From Selenomonadaceae bacterium (GTDB taxonomy: Bacteria > Bacillota > Negativicutes > Selenomonadales > Selenomonadaceae): a stretch of 64,000 nucleotides of DNA. The stretch lies in NCBI GenBank assembly GCA_017476005.1, contig JAFVEM010000048.1:1-64000 (forward strand), in the 5' to 3' direction. Below, piece by piece: positions 35,300-45,142 of the stretch. Below the pieces are notes generated by a model. The model searched no databases, had not been told where the DNA came from, and saw nothing but the letters and a program-made list of their open reading frames with translations. The position numbers were made by a program, and so were the translations under genes. The first letter of the stretch is position 1, and each line of letters starts with the position of its first letter.

Positions 35300-36367
35300 T
35301 CAAGTTTGTTGCCGTAGCCGCTCCGCTTGATCAGCGGTAATGAGGGCGGACAAAAGCTCCTCTAAGTCGCCGTTCAGCACAGAATCCAGTTTGTGCAGGG
35401 TAAGGCCGATGCGATGATCGGTCACTCTGCCTTGGGGAAAGTTATAGGTGCGAATACGCTCACTGCGATCCCCGGAGCCTACTTGACTTTTTCGATCGGC
35501 CGCTACTGCCGCCGCTTGCTCAGTCTGCGCTTTGTCTAGGATCCTAGCTCTTAGCACCTTCATGGCCTTTTCTTTGTTTTTTAACTGGGATTTTTCGTCC
35601 TGACACTGCACCACGATGCCCGTGGGAATATGGGTAATGCGGATGGCTGTTTCGGTACGGTTTACATACTGTCCCCCGGCGCCGCTGGCGCAATAGGTGT
35701 CAATGCGTAGGTCGCTCGGGTTTATGGCAACATCTACCTCTTCGGCCTCCGGCAAAACGGCCACCGTCACCGCAGAGGTGTGAATACGACCGCTGGATTC
35801 CGTTACCGGCACCCGTTGCACCCGATGGGTACCGCTTTCGTATTTTAATTTGCTATAGGCGCCGTAGCCGTCCACGGTGAAGGAAATTTCCTTAAAGCCG
35901 CCGATTTCCGTGGGATTTGCGTCGATTATGTCCGCGCGCCAGTTTTGTTTTTCGGCAAAGCGCGAGTACATGCGGAAGAGATCCCCGGCAAAGAGCGCCG
36001 CTTCTTCGCCGCCCACGCCGCCTCTTATTTCTACGATAACATTCTTGTCATCGTTGGAATCTTTGGGGAGGAGCAAACGCGGCAATTCTTCTTCCAGAGC
36101 GGCCTGCTTGGCTTTCAGCTCAGTGAGCTCCTCCTCCACCAATTTACGCATCTCGTCGTCAATGGCCTCGTTAAACATGGCCTTGTCATCTTCGATGCCT
36201 CGCATCACCCGTTGATACTCGCGAATTTTTTCCACCAAGGGCGTAAGACCGGAGTGCTGCCTATTTAGCTTCTGCCAACGCTCCACATCGGCTAATACCG
36301 TAGGATCGGCTATGAGGGATTCCAGCTCCCGGTATTTTTCCTCTACGGCCTTCAATTTCTCCAGCAA
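35300..36367 (-). CDS. prfA: Peptide chain release factor 1
   Basis: A 355-residue class I release factor for UAA/UAG. The catalytic GGQ is in [13 protein letters not shown]. The codon-recognition tripeptide region reads [13 protein letters not shown], with PVT where PAT is common. TTG at 36367 is preferred: it gives the usual MLEKL start and AGAGG lies 8 bases before it, whereas the GTG at 36376 overlaps that site. A GGGGCAAAGCCCC hairpin lies 7 bases before the ribosome site. Confidence 0.95.
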   Translation of the reverse strand: MLEKLKAVEEKYRELESLIADPTVLADVERWQKLNRQHSGLTPLVEKIREYQRVMRGIEDDKAMFNEAIDDEMRKLVEEELTELKAKQAALEEELPRLLLPKDSNDDKNVIVEIRGGVGGEEAALFAGDLFRMYSRFAEKQNWRADIIDANPTEIGGFKEISFTVDGYGAYSKLKYESGTHRVQRVPVTESSGRIHTSAVTVAVLPEAEEVDVAINPSDLRIDTYCASGAGGQYVNRTETAIRITHIPTGIVVQCQDEKSQLKNKEKAMKVLRARILDKAQTEQAAAVAADRKSQVGSGDRSERIRTYNFPQGRVTDHRIGLTLHKLDSVLNGDLEELLSALITADQAERLRQQT

Positions 36368-36387
36368 AATTTTCACCTCTTGAAAAT

Positions 36388-36400
36388 GGGGCTTTGCCCC
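36388..36400 (-). repeat. Solo GGGGCAAAGCCCC hairpin before prfA
   Basis: A perfect five-base-pair GC stem around AAA, identical to the last hairpin of elements B1 and B3, in the same orientation, 7 bases before the prfA ribosome site. Confidence 0.7.
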
Positions 36401-36405
36401 AAAAA

Positions 36406-37317
36406 TTAGACGGCAGTACTCACACTATGCCGATACTCGCCTACCCCCGGCAAAATTTCCTCCGGCGGCAATACGGCTTTCAGCGACTCTATGGCTACCT
36501 CTACCATATCATCGTCGGGCGGCCGTGTGGTGAGATATTGGAGCCACAGGCCGGGCAAAATAGCCAAATGCACAATGGCGTTTTCGGAACGTCCGGCAAA
36601 GCGAATTATTTCGTAGGCAATACCGGCCACCACCGGGAGTAAAATTAAGCGGCTGAGGATGCGTAGCCACAGATCCGGCCAGCCTAAGAAGGCGAAAACA
36701 AAGATGGACACCAGCATCACGATCAAGAGAAAGGCGGTGCCGCAACGGGGATGGAGCCGGTCAAATTTTTGTACATTCTCCACGGTCAGGGGCTTACCGG
36801 CTTCGTAGCAGAAAATAGTCTTGTGTTCCGCGCCGTGGTATTGAAAGACCCGACGAATGTCCTTTATCCGGGAAATCCCCCAAATATAAGCCAAAAAAAT
36901 GACCAGTCGCACCAATCCCTCTAAGAGATTCAAAACAATAGGATCCTCCGTAACCCCGTGCAGAAACTTGGCCGCCCCGGTGGGAATGGCAATAAAGAGG
37001 ACAGCGGCCAGTATTAAAGCAAAGACGATAGTCCCGGCCATTTCCTTGTCGGAAAGTTCCTCCCCCTCGTCCCCGGCCATTTTGGCCGAGTAGGACAGGG
37101 ATTTTATGCCCAATACCAAGGATTCTCCCAGAGACACCACCCCTCGCAGGAGGGGCTTCTTTAATATGGGATAACGGTCGCGCAGAGAGTTAACCGGTTT
37201 CGTTTCCAAAACGATAGCGCCGTTCGGTTCTCGCACGGCAGTAGCCACCAGCTTGGGGCCGCGCATCATGACCCCTTCGATAACGGCTTGGCCGCCCACG
37301 GTCAATTTTTCTGTCAA
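36406..37317 (-). CDS. DUF1385 membrane protein (YqhQ-like)
   Basis: A 303-residue protein with the family signature [22 protein letters not shown] at the N-terminus and about four to five membrane helices ([22 protein letters not shown] and others). [12 protein letters not shown] and [11 protein letters not shown] stand between them. The function is not established. In Firmicutes it commonly precedes prfA. TTG start with AAAGGAG upstream and a TATAAT -10 box about 37-42 bp before it. Confidence 0.9.
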   Translation of the reverse strand: MTEKLTVGGQAVIEGVMMRGPKLVATAVREPNGAIVLETKPVNSLRDRYPILKKPLLRGVVSLGESLVLGIKSLSYSAKMAGDEGEELSDKEMAGTIVFALILAAVLFIAIPTGAAKFLHGVTEDPIVLNLLEGLVRLVIFLAYIWGISRIKDIRRVFQYHGAEHKTIFCYEAGKPLTVENVQKFDRLHPRCGTAFLLIVMLVSIFVFAFLGWPDLWLRILSRLILLPVVAGIAYEIIRFAGRSENAIVHLAILPGLWLQYLTTRPPDDDMVEVAIESLKAVLPPEEILPGVGEYRHSVSTAV

Positions 37318-37457
37318 AACAATTCTCCTTTCTCAAGGCTCAAACATTGCGTCATTATAACATAGTCAGCCGAAAAAGATACAAAAATTGTGGTTGAAAT
37401 TTAGGGGCAATGGGGTTAATCTATAATTGTGTAAATAAATTGAGAGGTGTTTGTTTT
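37318..37457. promoter_or_regulatory. Divergent promoter region between DUF1385 and thrS
   Basis: A perfect minus-strand TATAAT (37354-37359) faces DUF1385, with TTGTAT 19 bp upstream of it. A plus-strand TATAAT (37422-37427) faces thrS without a convincing -35. The space is too short for a T-box on the thrS side. Confidence 0.55.
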
Positions 37458-39377
37458 ATGGTGAAAATTACGTTAAAGGACGGCGCCATACGCGAAGTGA
37501 GCGAGGGCAGTCTTATTATTGACATAGTAAAGAGCATAAGCGGCAGTTTGGCCAAAACCGTATTGGCGGCTAAGCTGGACGACAAGACCGTTGATTTAAG
37601 CACCCCGGTGGAAAGAGATTCCCGGCTGGAATTTTTGACCTTTGAGGACGCCGACGGGCGTTGGGCGCTACGTCATACGGCTTCCCACATTTTAGCCCAA
37701 GCGGTAAAGAGGCTCTACAGCGAGCATAATGTAAAACTGGCCATCGGACCTGCCATCGAAAACGGTTTTTATTATGACATCGACATGGACAAACAGCTCA
37801 CCGAAGCGGATCTTCTTGACATCGAAAAAGAAATGACAAAGATTGTCAAAGAGAATCTAAAATTGGTGCGCAGCGAAGTGAGCCGCGAGGAGGCGCTGAA
37901 ACTTTTCGCCGATAAGGGCGAGAGCTATAAGGTGGAGCTGATTAACGACCTGCCGGAGGAGGCTAAAATTTCCCTCTATACCCAAGGAGAGTTTGTGGAT
38001 TTGTGCGCCGGGCCTCACGTCATGTCCACTGGCAAGGTCAAGGCGCTGAAGCTCCAAAGTGTCAACGGCGCATACTGGCGCGGTAGCGAAAAAAATAAAA
38101 TGCTCCAACGCATTTACGGCACGGCCTTTGAAAAACAGGCTGATTTAGATGAGTATCTGCGCCTTTTGGAGGAGGCGGCCAGACGCGATCATCGTAAATT
38201 GGGCAAGGAGCTTGATTTATTCAGCCTCCACGAAGAAGGCCCCGGCTTCCCCTTCTTCCACCCTAACGGCATGATTATCAGAAACGAGCTTATTGACTAC
38301 TGGCGCGAAGTCCATCGCCGTTACGGCTATCAAGAAATAAAGACTCCCATCATATTGAACCGTAAGTTATGGGAGCAGTCAGGCCATTGGGATCATTACA
38401 AGGAAAATATGTATTTCACCAAGATTGACGAGGAAGATTACGCCGTCAAGCCTATGAATTGTCCCGGCGCTATTCTGGTCTATAAAACCCATATACACAG
38501 CTATCGGGAATTTCCTTTGCGCTTTGGCGAACTGGGGCTGGTGCACCGCCACGAGCTTTCCGGGGCGCTCCACGGGCTTTTCCGGGTGCGAAACTTTACC
38601 CAAGACGACGCTCATCTTTTCATGATGCCGCAACAAATTGAAGGCGAGATACAACGCACCATCGACTTGTTTGACGAGGTCTATAGTGTTTTTGGTTTGT
38701 CCTACACGGCAGAACTTTCCACTCGCCCCGAAAATTCCATGGGAGATGATGCCATTTGGGAGCAAGCCACTGCGGCGCTACAGAAGGCTTTGGAAAATCG
38801 CGGCTTAAAATACATTGTCAACGAAGGCGACGGCGCTTTCTACGGGCCAAAGATAGATTTCCATCTTCGTGACTCCATCGGTCGTACTTGGCAGTGCGGC
38901 ACCATTCAGTTAGATATGCTTCTGCCGGAGAAATTCGACCTCACCTATGTGGGAGAAGACGGGGAGAAGCATCGACCCATCATGATTCATCGGGTGGTAT
39001 ATGGCAGTATCGAGCGTTTCATCGGTATTCTCATCGAAAACTACGCCGGCGCTTTCCCGGTGTGGTTGGCGCCCGTGCAAATTCGCCTCCTGCCCATTAC
39101 CCAAAATCACGCTGACTACGCCTACGAATTGCAAAAGGAAATGTTCGCCCAAGGCTTCAGGGTGGAGGTAGATAGCCGCAACGAAAAAACCGGCTACAAG
39201 ATTCGCGAAAGCCAAGTGAAAAAGACCCCCTACACCCTAGTGGTAGGCGACCAAGAGATTCAAGACCGAACGGTGGCAGTGCGTAAATACGGCCACAAGG
39301 AAAGCGCAACCCTAAAGGTTGATGCTTTTATGAATATGGTCAAGGATAAAATAGCAAGGCGCGACGCCGATTACTGA
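37458..39377 (+). CDS. thrS: Threonine-tRNA ligase
   Basis: A 639-residue class II synthetase. It has a TGS domain (about 1-60), an editing domain starting HTASHILAQAVKRLY with zinc-type HxxxH, a catalytic domain with zinc ligands in KPMNCPGAILVY, LVHRHELSG and IMIHRVVYGS, and a C-terminal anticodon-binding domain. ATG at 37458 has GAGAGG about 8 bases upstream; the frame open to 37410 crosses the -10 box. Confidence 0.97.
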   Translation: MVKITLKDGAIREVSEGSLIIDIVKSISGSLAKTVLAAKLDDKTVDLSTPVERDSRLEFLTFEDADGRWALRHTASHILAQAVKRLYSEHNVKLAIGPAIENGFYYDIDMDKQLTEADLLDIEKEMTKIVKENLKLVRSEVSREEALKLFADKGESYKVELINDLPEEAKISLYTQGEFVDLCAGPHVMSTGKVKALKLQSVNGAYWRGSEKNKMLQRIYGTAFEKQADLDEYLRLLEEAARRDHRKLGKELDLFSLHEEGPGFPFFHPNGMIIRNELIDYWREVHRRYGYQEIKTPIILNRKLWEQSGHWDHYKENMYFTKIDEEDYAVKPMNCPGAILVYKTHIHSYREFPLRFGELGLVHRHELSGALHGLFRVRNFTQDDAHLFMMPQQIEGEIQRTIDLFDEVYSVFGLSYTAELSTRPENSMGDDAIWEQATAALQKALENRGLKYIVNEGDGAFYGPKIDFHLRDSIGRTWQCGTIQLDMLLPEKFDLTYVGEDGEKHRPIMIHRVVYGSIERFIGILIENYAGAFPVWLAPVQIRLLPITQNHADYAYELQKEMFAQGFRVEVDSRNEKTGYKIRESQVKKTPYTLVVGDQEIQDRTVAVRKYGHKESATLKVDAFMNMVKDKIARRDADY

Positions 39378-39387
39378 TCGGTCAAAA

Positions 39388-39432
39388 TAACGCCGCCCCA
39401 CGCAGAATTGTTTTTCGCGTGGGGCGGCTACT
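39388..39432. terminator. Hairpin between thrS and dhaL
   Basis: A 12-bp perfect stem GCCGCCCCACGC/GCGTGGGGCGGC between two converging genes. T-runs are weak on both sides, but the position fits a shared terminator. Confidence 0.75.
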
Positions 39433-39435
39433 TTG

Positions 39436-40065
39436 TTAAATTTCCTGTTGTAACACCTGTAATAAATACAGGGAGGAGGTAGCTCCCGGGTCTTGATGCC
39501 CTAGGCTACGTTCGCCCAAATAACTGGCGCGTCCCTTGGTGGCTATAATGGTCTTGGTATATTCCACGCCCTTTTCGGCGGCGTGAACGGCCTCAACTAA
39601 GGCGGCTTTTATGTCTTGGCCGCTATCTAGCCCCGTTTTTAGGGCGTTAAAGGCCGGGCAAAGGGCGTCTAACATGGTTTTTTCGCCCTCGGTGGCTTTA
39701 CCGCGCATTTTTATGCCACCAATGGCCGCCTCCAGTCCTGTGAGCAAATCTGCGGCCTCCAGTTCCCCTTTTCCTTTCAAGGCTACTCCAGCCTTCATGA
39801 AGGCGGTGCCGTACAAGGGGCCGGAGGCTCCCCCCACCGTCGATACCAGTTGCATACCCGTGGTCTTTAGAATCTCGCCGCAATCTTGGGCTTCGACACC
39901 GGCCAGTTTTCCCTCCACCGCCTTAAAACCTCGCGCCAAATTGATGCCGTGATCCCCGTCGCCGATGGCGTTATCCAGCTCAGTGAGAAAATCCTTCTCC
40001 TGCTCAATACGCTTAGCCATGGCCAGAATGATGTCCTTCAGTTTTGCCGCCGTTAAAATCGCCAT
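39436..40065 (-). CDS. dhaL: Dihydroxyacetone kinase subunit DhaL
   Basis: A 209-residue ADP-binding subunit. The metal-binding Asp cluster is in LDNAIGDGDHGINLARG near residue 30, and TVGGASGPLYGTAFM is typical. ATG at 40065 fits the family start (MAILTAAKLKDII). It follows dhaK by 13 bp. In PEP-dependent systems DhaL is rephosphorylated by DhaM, for which no gene is seen here. Confidence 0.93.
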   Translation of the reverse strand: MAILTAAKLKDIILAMAKRIEQEKDFLTELDNAIGDGDHGINLARGFKAVEGKLAGVEAQDCGEILKTTGMQLVSTVGGASGPLYGTAFMKAGVALKGKGELEAADLLTGLEAAIGGIKMRGKATEGEKTMLDALCPAFNALKTGLDSGQDIKAALVEAVHAAEKGVEYTKTIIATKGRASYLGERSLGHQDPGATSSLYLLQVLQQEI

Positions 40066-40078
40066 AGTGAAGCCTCCC

Positions 40079-41068
40079 TTACCGTACCAAAGCCGGGGTA
40101 TCGGCCTTGGCATCGTAAAGGCGCTTTAACTCGTCGTCGAGCTTCAGCAACGTAACGGAGAAACCGGCCATTTCGATGGAGGTCATATAGTTCCCCACCA
40201 TGGTGTCATAGACCTTGATACCGGCCTCCTTTAGGTAATCCTGCACATAATTATTGACGATGTACAGTTCCATGAGAGGAGTAGCCCCCATGCCGTTGAC
40301 CATAACCACCACTTCCGCGCCCTGATAGTCAAGGTCGGCAGTCACTTTGTCGAGGAGCATCTTGGCAATATCGTCGGCCTTGGCGATTTTTTCCCGATGG
40401 GTACCCGGCTCGCCATGGATACCGATGCCGATTTCCATTTCATCCTCTTTGAGTTCAAAACCGGGTTTGCCGGCCGCCGGCACGGTGCAGGGCGATATGG
40501 CCATGCCCATAGTGCGAACATTCGCTATAACTTTTTCGGCGGTTTCTTTGACGGCGGCGAGTGCTGCACCCTCTTCGGCTTTAGCTCCGGCGATCTTATG
40601 CACGAGAATTGTCCCGGCCACCCCACGCCGACCGGTGGTATAAAGGCTGTCTTTCACTGCCACATCGTCGTTTACCACCACATAATCAACCTTAATGTCC
40701 TCGTCTTTCGCCATGTCCATGGCCATTTCAAAATTCATTACGTCCCCGGTGTAGTTTTTCACCACACAGAGAACCCCCGCTTCCGTGGCCACCGCCTTAA
40801 TGCCTTCGTAAATTTGATCCGGCGTGGGGGAGGTGAAAACGGCTCCGGCCACCGCCGCATCCAACATTCCTTCCCCTACAAAGCCGCCGTGCGCCGGCTC
40901 GTGACCGCTACCGCCGCCGCTTACCAAGGCTACCTTGCCCACTTTCTTCCGGGCGCGTACTACCACGTTGCCGCAGTCCAGTTTCTTGAGTTTCGTGGGC
41001 GCCGACTTCACCAGCCCCAAGATCATTTGCTCTTCCACCGACTCAATGCCGTTAATGATTTTCTTCAT
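40079..41068 (-). CDS. dhaK: Dihydroxyacetone kinase subunit DhaK
   Basis: A 329-residue substrate-binding subunit that holds dihydroxyacetone as a hemiaminal on a His, here in GIGIHGEPGTHRE. Other typical parts are LVSGGGSGHEPAHGGFVGEGML and KNYTGDVMNFEMA. ATG at 41068 matches the usual MKKIING start; the open frame reaching 41305 overlaps truA. It produces dihydroxyacetone phosphate that can enter glycolysis through TpiA. Confidence 0.94.
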   Translation of the reverse strand: MKKIINGIESVEEQMILGLVKSAPTKLKKLDCGNVVVRARKKVGKVALVSGGGSGHEPAHGGFVGEGMLDAAVAGAVFTSPTPDQIYEGIKAVATEAGVLCVVKNYTGDVMNFEMAMDMAKDEDIKVDYVVVNDDVAVKDSLYTTGRRGVAGTILVHKIAGAKAEEGAALAAVKETAEKVIANVRTMGMAISPCTVPAAGKPGFELKEDEMEIGIGIHGEPGTHREKIAKADDIAKMLLDKVTADLDYQGAEVVVMVNGMGATPLMELYIVNNYVQDYLKEAGIKVYDTMVGNYMTSIEMAGFSVTLLKLDDELKRLYDAKADTPALVR

Positions 41069-41088
41069 GGTTTTAACCTCCCGTGAAA

Positions 41089-41862
41089 TCAATAAAATAC
41101 CTCGGCCAAATAAAGGCCACAAGCAGGTGCCGTGGGACTGGCCAGCTGTCGATTTTTGGCCTCTAGGATGGCGCGAAATTCCGGCGGCGAAATTTTTTTT
41201 AGTCCCACGTTCACCAAAGTGCCGACGATGTTGCGTACCATGTGATATAAAAAGCCGTTGCCATGAATGCGCAGTTCCAGTATGTCGTTGGGCTGTTTTT
41301 CCCAAGCGACCTCATACATGACCCGCACCGGACTCATGGGTGCGCCGCCGGTAGCCCGAAAGCTGGAAAAATCGTGTTCTCCTAAAAGAAAAGCCCCGGC
41401 CTCTTCCATAGCTGTTTGGTCAAGAGGCCGCGCTATATGCCAAGCGTAACGAGCGGTGAAGGGGTTGGCCTTGCCCAGTTGGAGTTTGTACAAGTAACGT
41501 TTGCTCTTGGCGCTGTGCCTAGCGCTGAAATCCCTAGAGGCTTCTGTGGCTTCTAAGACCACTATATCCGGCGGCAACAGGCCGTTCACGGCCTTAACAA
41601 TGCGTTCCGTGGGTATAGCGCCGTCGGTGAAAAAATTCACCGTCTGTTTTAAGGCGTGAACCCCGGCATCGGTGCGTCCGGCAGCGGCCAGCTCGATGGT
41701 GTCGGGGAAAATTTGCGCAAGGCGCGACTCCAGCACGTTTTGCACCGCCACCACCGGAGGATTCTGCCGCTGAAAGCCGTGGTAGTTTGCGCCGTCGTAA
41801 GCGAGGGTCAACTTGATATTGCGACGGCGTTGTTTCATTAACTCCTTATGCTCCGGTCTCAT
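41089..41862 (-). CDS. truA: tRNA pseudouridine(38-40) synthase TruA
   Basis: A 257-residue pseudouridine synthase for the tRNA anticodon arm. The catalytic Asp is in AAAGRTDAGVHALKQ, and LAYDGANYHGFQRQ is the N-terminal signature. The ATG at 41862 overlaps the ecfT stop (ATGA); a second Met eight codons on has AAGGAG just before it and is an alternative. The ecfT-truA link is standard in Firmicutes. Confidence 0.95.
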   Translation of the reverse strand: MRPEHKELMKQRRRNIKLTLAYDGANYHGFQRQNPPVVAVQNVLESRLAQIFPDTIELAAAGRTDAGVHALKQTVNFFTDGAIPTERIVKAVNGLLPPDIVVLEATEASRDFSARHSAKSKRYLYKLQLGKANPFTARYAWHIARPLDQTAMEEAGAFLLGEHDFSSFRATGGAPMSPVRVMYEVAWEKQPNDILELRIHGNGFLYHMVRNIVGTLVNVGLKKISPPEFRAILEAKNRQLASPTAPACGLYLAEVFY

Positions 41863-42665
41863 ATAATCCCCCACTGCGTAAGGAGAAAAATCCCCCCCAC
41901 GATTAGCGCCGATACGCCGCAGGCCGTATAATCCAGCCGCCCTAATTGTAAGCGGCGCAACCGCGTGCGTCCTTCGCCCCCCCGATAACATCTGGCCTCC
42001 ATGGCGGTGGCCAAATCGTCGGCGCGACGAAAGGCGGCAATGAACAGGGGAACCAGTATCGGCACAAAATTTTTCACCCGGGTCAAAATATTGCCGGTAG
42101 TAAAATCTGCGCCCCGGGATTCCTGCGCCTTGATGATACGATCCGTTTCCTCGATGATGGTGGGAATAAAACGTAGCGCGATGGTCATCATCATGGCCAG
42201 TTCATGCGCCGGTACCCCAAATCGTTTCAAAGGCGACAAGAGGCTTTCGATGGCGTCGGTCAGCGCCAAAGGATCCGTGGTGAAGGTGAGGAGCGCCGAC
42301 AAAATTATGAGGAGCGCCAAGCGAAAGGTTATAAGCCCTCCCTGCTTTAAACCTTCCCAAGTGGCGGTAAGGGAGCCTAACTGAAAAATCCCCTCTCCCT
42401 CCGTCCCGAAAAAATGCAACAAGAAGGTAAAGAGGATAATCCACCACAAAGGCTTGAGAGAGGTCGCCACCATCCTTAAAGGTATTTTGGCCGTAAAAAT
42501 CAGCGCGGCCGTCATGCTCCCCAAGGCCAGATAGACGAGGCTATTCACCCACAAAAAAATAATCGCCAAAAAAAGAAACAGTAAAACGATTTTTATCCGA
42601 GGATCGAGGCGATGCAACAAGGAGTTTCCCGGAAAATAACGCCCTAGGGCGATGTCATTTAACAC
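41859..42665 (-). CDS. ecfT: Energy-coupling factor transporter membrane protein EcfT
   Basis: A 268-residue membrane scaffold with about five to six helices and the coupling motif pair in the C-terminal half (AQESRGADF and AMEARCYRGG, the ARG-type boxes that contact the ATPases). GTG start with GGAGAGAGG 7 bases upstream. It works with EcfA1 and EcfA2 and with vitamin-specific S components that are encoded elsewhere. Confidence 0.94.
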   Translation of the reverse strand: MLNDIALGRYFPGNSLLHRLDPRIKIVLLFLFLAIIFLWVNSLVYLALGSMTAALIFTAKIPLRMVATSLKPLWWIILFTFLLHFFGTEGEGIFQLGSLTATWEGLKQGGLITFRLALLIILSALLTFTTDPLALTDAIESLLSPLKRFGVPAHELAMMMTIALRFIPTIIEETDRIIKAQESRGADFTTGNILTRVKNFVPILVPLFIAAFRRADDLATAMEARCYRGGEGRTRLRRLQLGRLDYTACGVSALIVGGIFLLTQWGII

Positions 42666-43548
42666 GTTGTTGCCTCTCTCCTTGCCTAGGCGATAGGCTT
42701 TGATAAATGGCCTCCGCCGCCTCCTCCACCGTTAAAACGCCCCGAGGAATTTTAAGCCCGGCCTCGCTCAGTCTATTGATTAGCGCCACTGTCCTCGGCG
42801 GCTTCAGCCCGGCCTCTTTCAGCGCCTCCCTTTGTAAAAAGGCGCGACGGGGCGCATCGTCTAAGATAATCTCTCCCCGGCGCAGGAAAACAACTCGCTT
42901 TGCCAAGGCGACAATGTCCTCCATATAATGTGTTACCAGCACTACCGCCATGCCTTGCTTTAGACTCAATTCCTTTATTTTCCCCAAAAGTTCTTTTCGT
43001 CCTCGGGGATCCAGTCCGGCGGTTGGTTCGTCCAATACCAAATACTTGGGACGCAAGGCCAAAATCCCGGCGATAGCCACCCTTCTACCTTCGCCACCGC
43101 TGAGTTCCAAGGGCGAGCGGCGCCGGTAGCTCTCGTAGTCAAGCCCCACTTGGCTCATGGCCTCGCGCACCCTTAGTGCCGCTTCTTTGGCAGTAAGTCC
43201 GTGCGCCAATGGCCCAAAGGCAATATCTTCGTAAACCGTTTCGGCAAAAAGCTGTCTTTCCGGATACTGAAAGACCATGCCTACTTTACGGGCGGCCTCT
43301 TTAGCGGCCGCTTTGCTCTTTTTATCTCGTCCCAGAAGATCCACGCCATCCACCGTCACCTGCCCCGTGGTGGGCTGGATAAGTCCGTTAAAATGTTGTA
43401 TGAGGGTTGACTTGCCCGAGCCTGTATGTCCGGCAATGGCTACGATGGCTCCTTCCTCTACGGTAAAGGAAACGCCGCGCAGGGCTTGGTGTTCATAGGG
43501 AGTACCCGGCATATAAGTGAAGGTAATATTTTTTACTTCTATGGGCAT
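42655..43548 (-). CDS. ecfA2: Energy-coupling factor ATPase EcfA2
   Basis: A 297-residue ABC ATPase. Walker A is GHTGSGKSTLIQ, the signature LSGGEGRRVAIAG and Walker B YLVLDEPTAGLDP. The C-terminal extension contacts EcfT. ATG at 43548 (MPIEVKNITFTY) overlaps the end of ecfA1 by 10 bp; ecfT overlaps its end by 11 bp. Confidence 0.94.
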   Translation of the reverse strand: MPIEVKNITFTYMPGTPYEHQALRGVSFTVEEGAIVAIAGHTGSGKSTLIQHFNGLIQPTTGQVTVDGVDLLGRDKKSKAAAKEAARKVGMVFQYPERQLFAETVYEDIAFGPLAHGLTAKEAALRVREAMSQVGLDYESYRRRSPLELSGGEGRRVAIAGILALRPKYLVLDEPTAGLDPRGRKELLGKIKELSLKQGMAVVLVTHYMEDIVALAKRVVFLRRGEIILDDAPRRAFLQREALKEAGLKPPRTVALINRLSEAGLKIPRGVLTVEEAAEAIYQSLSPRQGERQQRVK

Positions 43549-44360
43549 AGCGTCGCCACCAGCTCGTCCTCCCTGCAAATCCCCCTAGGTAAATTTAAGC
43601 CCCGTCGCCTGAGTCGGTCGGCAATCTCGGTCGCCAAGGGCGGCTCCAGCCCCCATTTTGCCAAATCGGTCGCGGCTAAAATTTCCTTAGGCGTCCCTTG
43701 GGCAACTATTTTTCCTTGGTGCATTACGACAACTCGATCTGCCAAAGCCGCCTCTTCCATGAAGTGAGTTATGCAAATTAGCGTGAGGCCTTGCTCTCGC
43801 AAGTCCCTCGCCACCTGCATGACTTCCTCGCGCCCTTGCGGGTCGAGCATAGCCGTGGCCTCGTCCAAGACTAAGCACTTAGGCTCCATAGCCAGCGCCC
43901 CGGCAATGGCCAATCGTTGTTTCTGACCGCCACTGAGAAGGTGTGGGGCAAAATGAAGCTGCTCCGTCAGGCCAACCGCTTGCAAGGCTTTATCCACGCG
44001 AAGGCGAATCTCCGCCGGGGGCAAGCCTAAATTTTCGGGGCCAAAGGCCACCTCATCCTCGACGATGGCCGCTACCAGCTGATTGTCGGGATTCTGAAAC
44101 ACCAGCCCCACTTGTCGCCTAATATCCCACAGATTTTCCGGCCTAGCGGTGTCCAGCCCCATTACTTTACAAGTCCCCTCCGTAGGCAGGAGCAGGGCGT
44201 TTAGATGCCGCGCCAAGGTGGATTTGCCGGAGCCGTTGGCGCCCACAATGGCCACAAACTCCCCTTCGCCGATGTTAAGATTGATGCCGTTTAGCGCCGG
44301 GGTATTTTCCTTGGCGGCAGCATAAACGTAGGTAAGACGGGAAATTTCGATGATGTTCAC
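43539..44360 (-). CDS. ecfA1: Energy-coupling factor ATPase EcfA1
   Basis: A 273-residue ABC ATPase. Walker A is GANGSGKSTLAR, the signature LSGGQKQRLAIAG and Walker B CLVLDEATAMLDP. The GTG start overlaps the stop of the response-regulator gene (4 bp) and lacks its own ribosome site, so it is probably translated by coupling. First of the ecfA1-ecfA2-ecfT-truA run. Confidence 0.94.
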   Translation of the reverse strand: MNIIEISRLTYVYAAAKENTPALNGINLNIGEGEFVAIVGANGSGKSTLARHLNALLLPTEGTCKVMGLDTARPENLWDIRRQVGLVFQNPDNQLVAAIVEDEVAFGPENLGLPPAEIRLRVDKALQAVGLTEQLHFAPHLLSGGQKQRLAIAGALAMEPKCLVLDEATAMLDPQGREEVMQVARDLREQGLTLICITHFMEEAALADRVVVMHQGKIVAQGTPKEILAATDLAKWGLEPPLATEIADRLRRRGLNLPRGICREDELVATLCP

Positions 44361-45142
44361 TGGATATTACGCTCGTGCAGGTCTTGGTATTTCTTTTTTT
44401 CAAAGAAGTCGTCCACCGCCGCCACCAATTTTTCTCGCGGCATGGATTTTAAGAAGTACCCGTCGGGTTTCAGGGCGATGACGCTCTTAACGCTCTCCCT
44501 ATCCCCCTTCCCCGTGAGGAAAATAACCGGTATGGAATCCACCTTGCTTTCGCTGCGAATCATTTCCAGTACCTGTGGGCCGCTGGTCACCGGCATCTCG
44601 TAGTCGAGAAGTATAAGATCCGGAGTGTTGTCGGCAATGTACATCAGGGCTTGCATCCCCGAGGTGACAATGGTGACTCGGTATTTTACCGACAGCCAGT
44701 CCTTCATCATTTTCAGGAAAGTGCCGTCATCATCCACCAAGAGAATGCTTTTGCGTCGCGCTAAGTCGTCGTTGGCCTCGAGTAGCCAATCTAATTGCGC
44801 CGTCAGTTTCTTCATGTCAAAGGGACGCTCAAAGGTAGAGGCAATAAGCGCCGCCGGGATATGCTCTTGCGCCGATTTCAGCTCTGTGGCTGTTCCCACT
44901 AAGACGAGCAGTTTATCCTGCTCCGTGCAAATATCTTTGATATAGACGAGGACACTAGCCACCTCATCCACATAAGGCCCAAGGTAGAACACAAAGAGAT
45001 CCGAAGCCGCCCGATAAGCGGCCAGCTCGGAAATATCAGGCTCGGCCATGATGACCTCATACTTTGCATCCGTTAAATTTTTTACAATGGTATTTATCAT
45101 AAAGGACTTGCCTTTGCTGATTAGCAACACTCGCTTCTTCAT
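44357..45142 (-). CDS. Double-receiver response regulator without output domain
   Basis: A 261-residue protein. Residues 1-120 form a degenerate receiver-like domain lacking the phospho-acceptor Asp. Residues about 131-255 are an intact receiver: acidic cluster 137-139 (LLVDDDG), acceptor Asp180 (LILLDYEMP), Thr210 and Lys232. No DNA-binding or enzymatic output domain follows. It may pass a signal by protein contact, as single-domain regulators do. It is coupled to ecfA1 but functionally unlike it. GGAGG lies before the ATG. Confidence 0.82.
   Translation of the reverse strand: MKKRVLLISKGKSFMINTIVKNLTDAKYEVIMAEPDISELAAYRAASDLFVFYLGPYVDEVASVLVYIKDICTEQDKLLVLVGTATELKSAQEHIPAALIASTFERPFDMKKLTAQLDWLLEANDDLARRKSILLVDDDGTFLKMMKDWLSVKYRVTIVTSGMQALMYIADNTPDLILLDYEMPVTSGPQVLEMIRSESKVDSIPVIFLTGKGDRESVKSVIALKPDGYFLKSMPREKLVAAVDDFFEKKKYQDLHERNIQ

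Noticed and set aside
40347-41305. Plus-strand and extended frames around dhaK
   Set aside because: Shadows of dhaK and truA with no independent support.
41862-41991. Upstream extension of truA
   Set aside because: It covers the end of ecfT in another frame; the ATG at 41862 overlapping the ecfT stop gives the family N-terminus.
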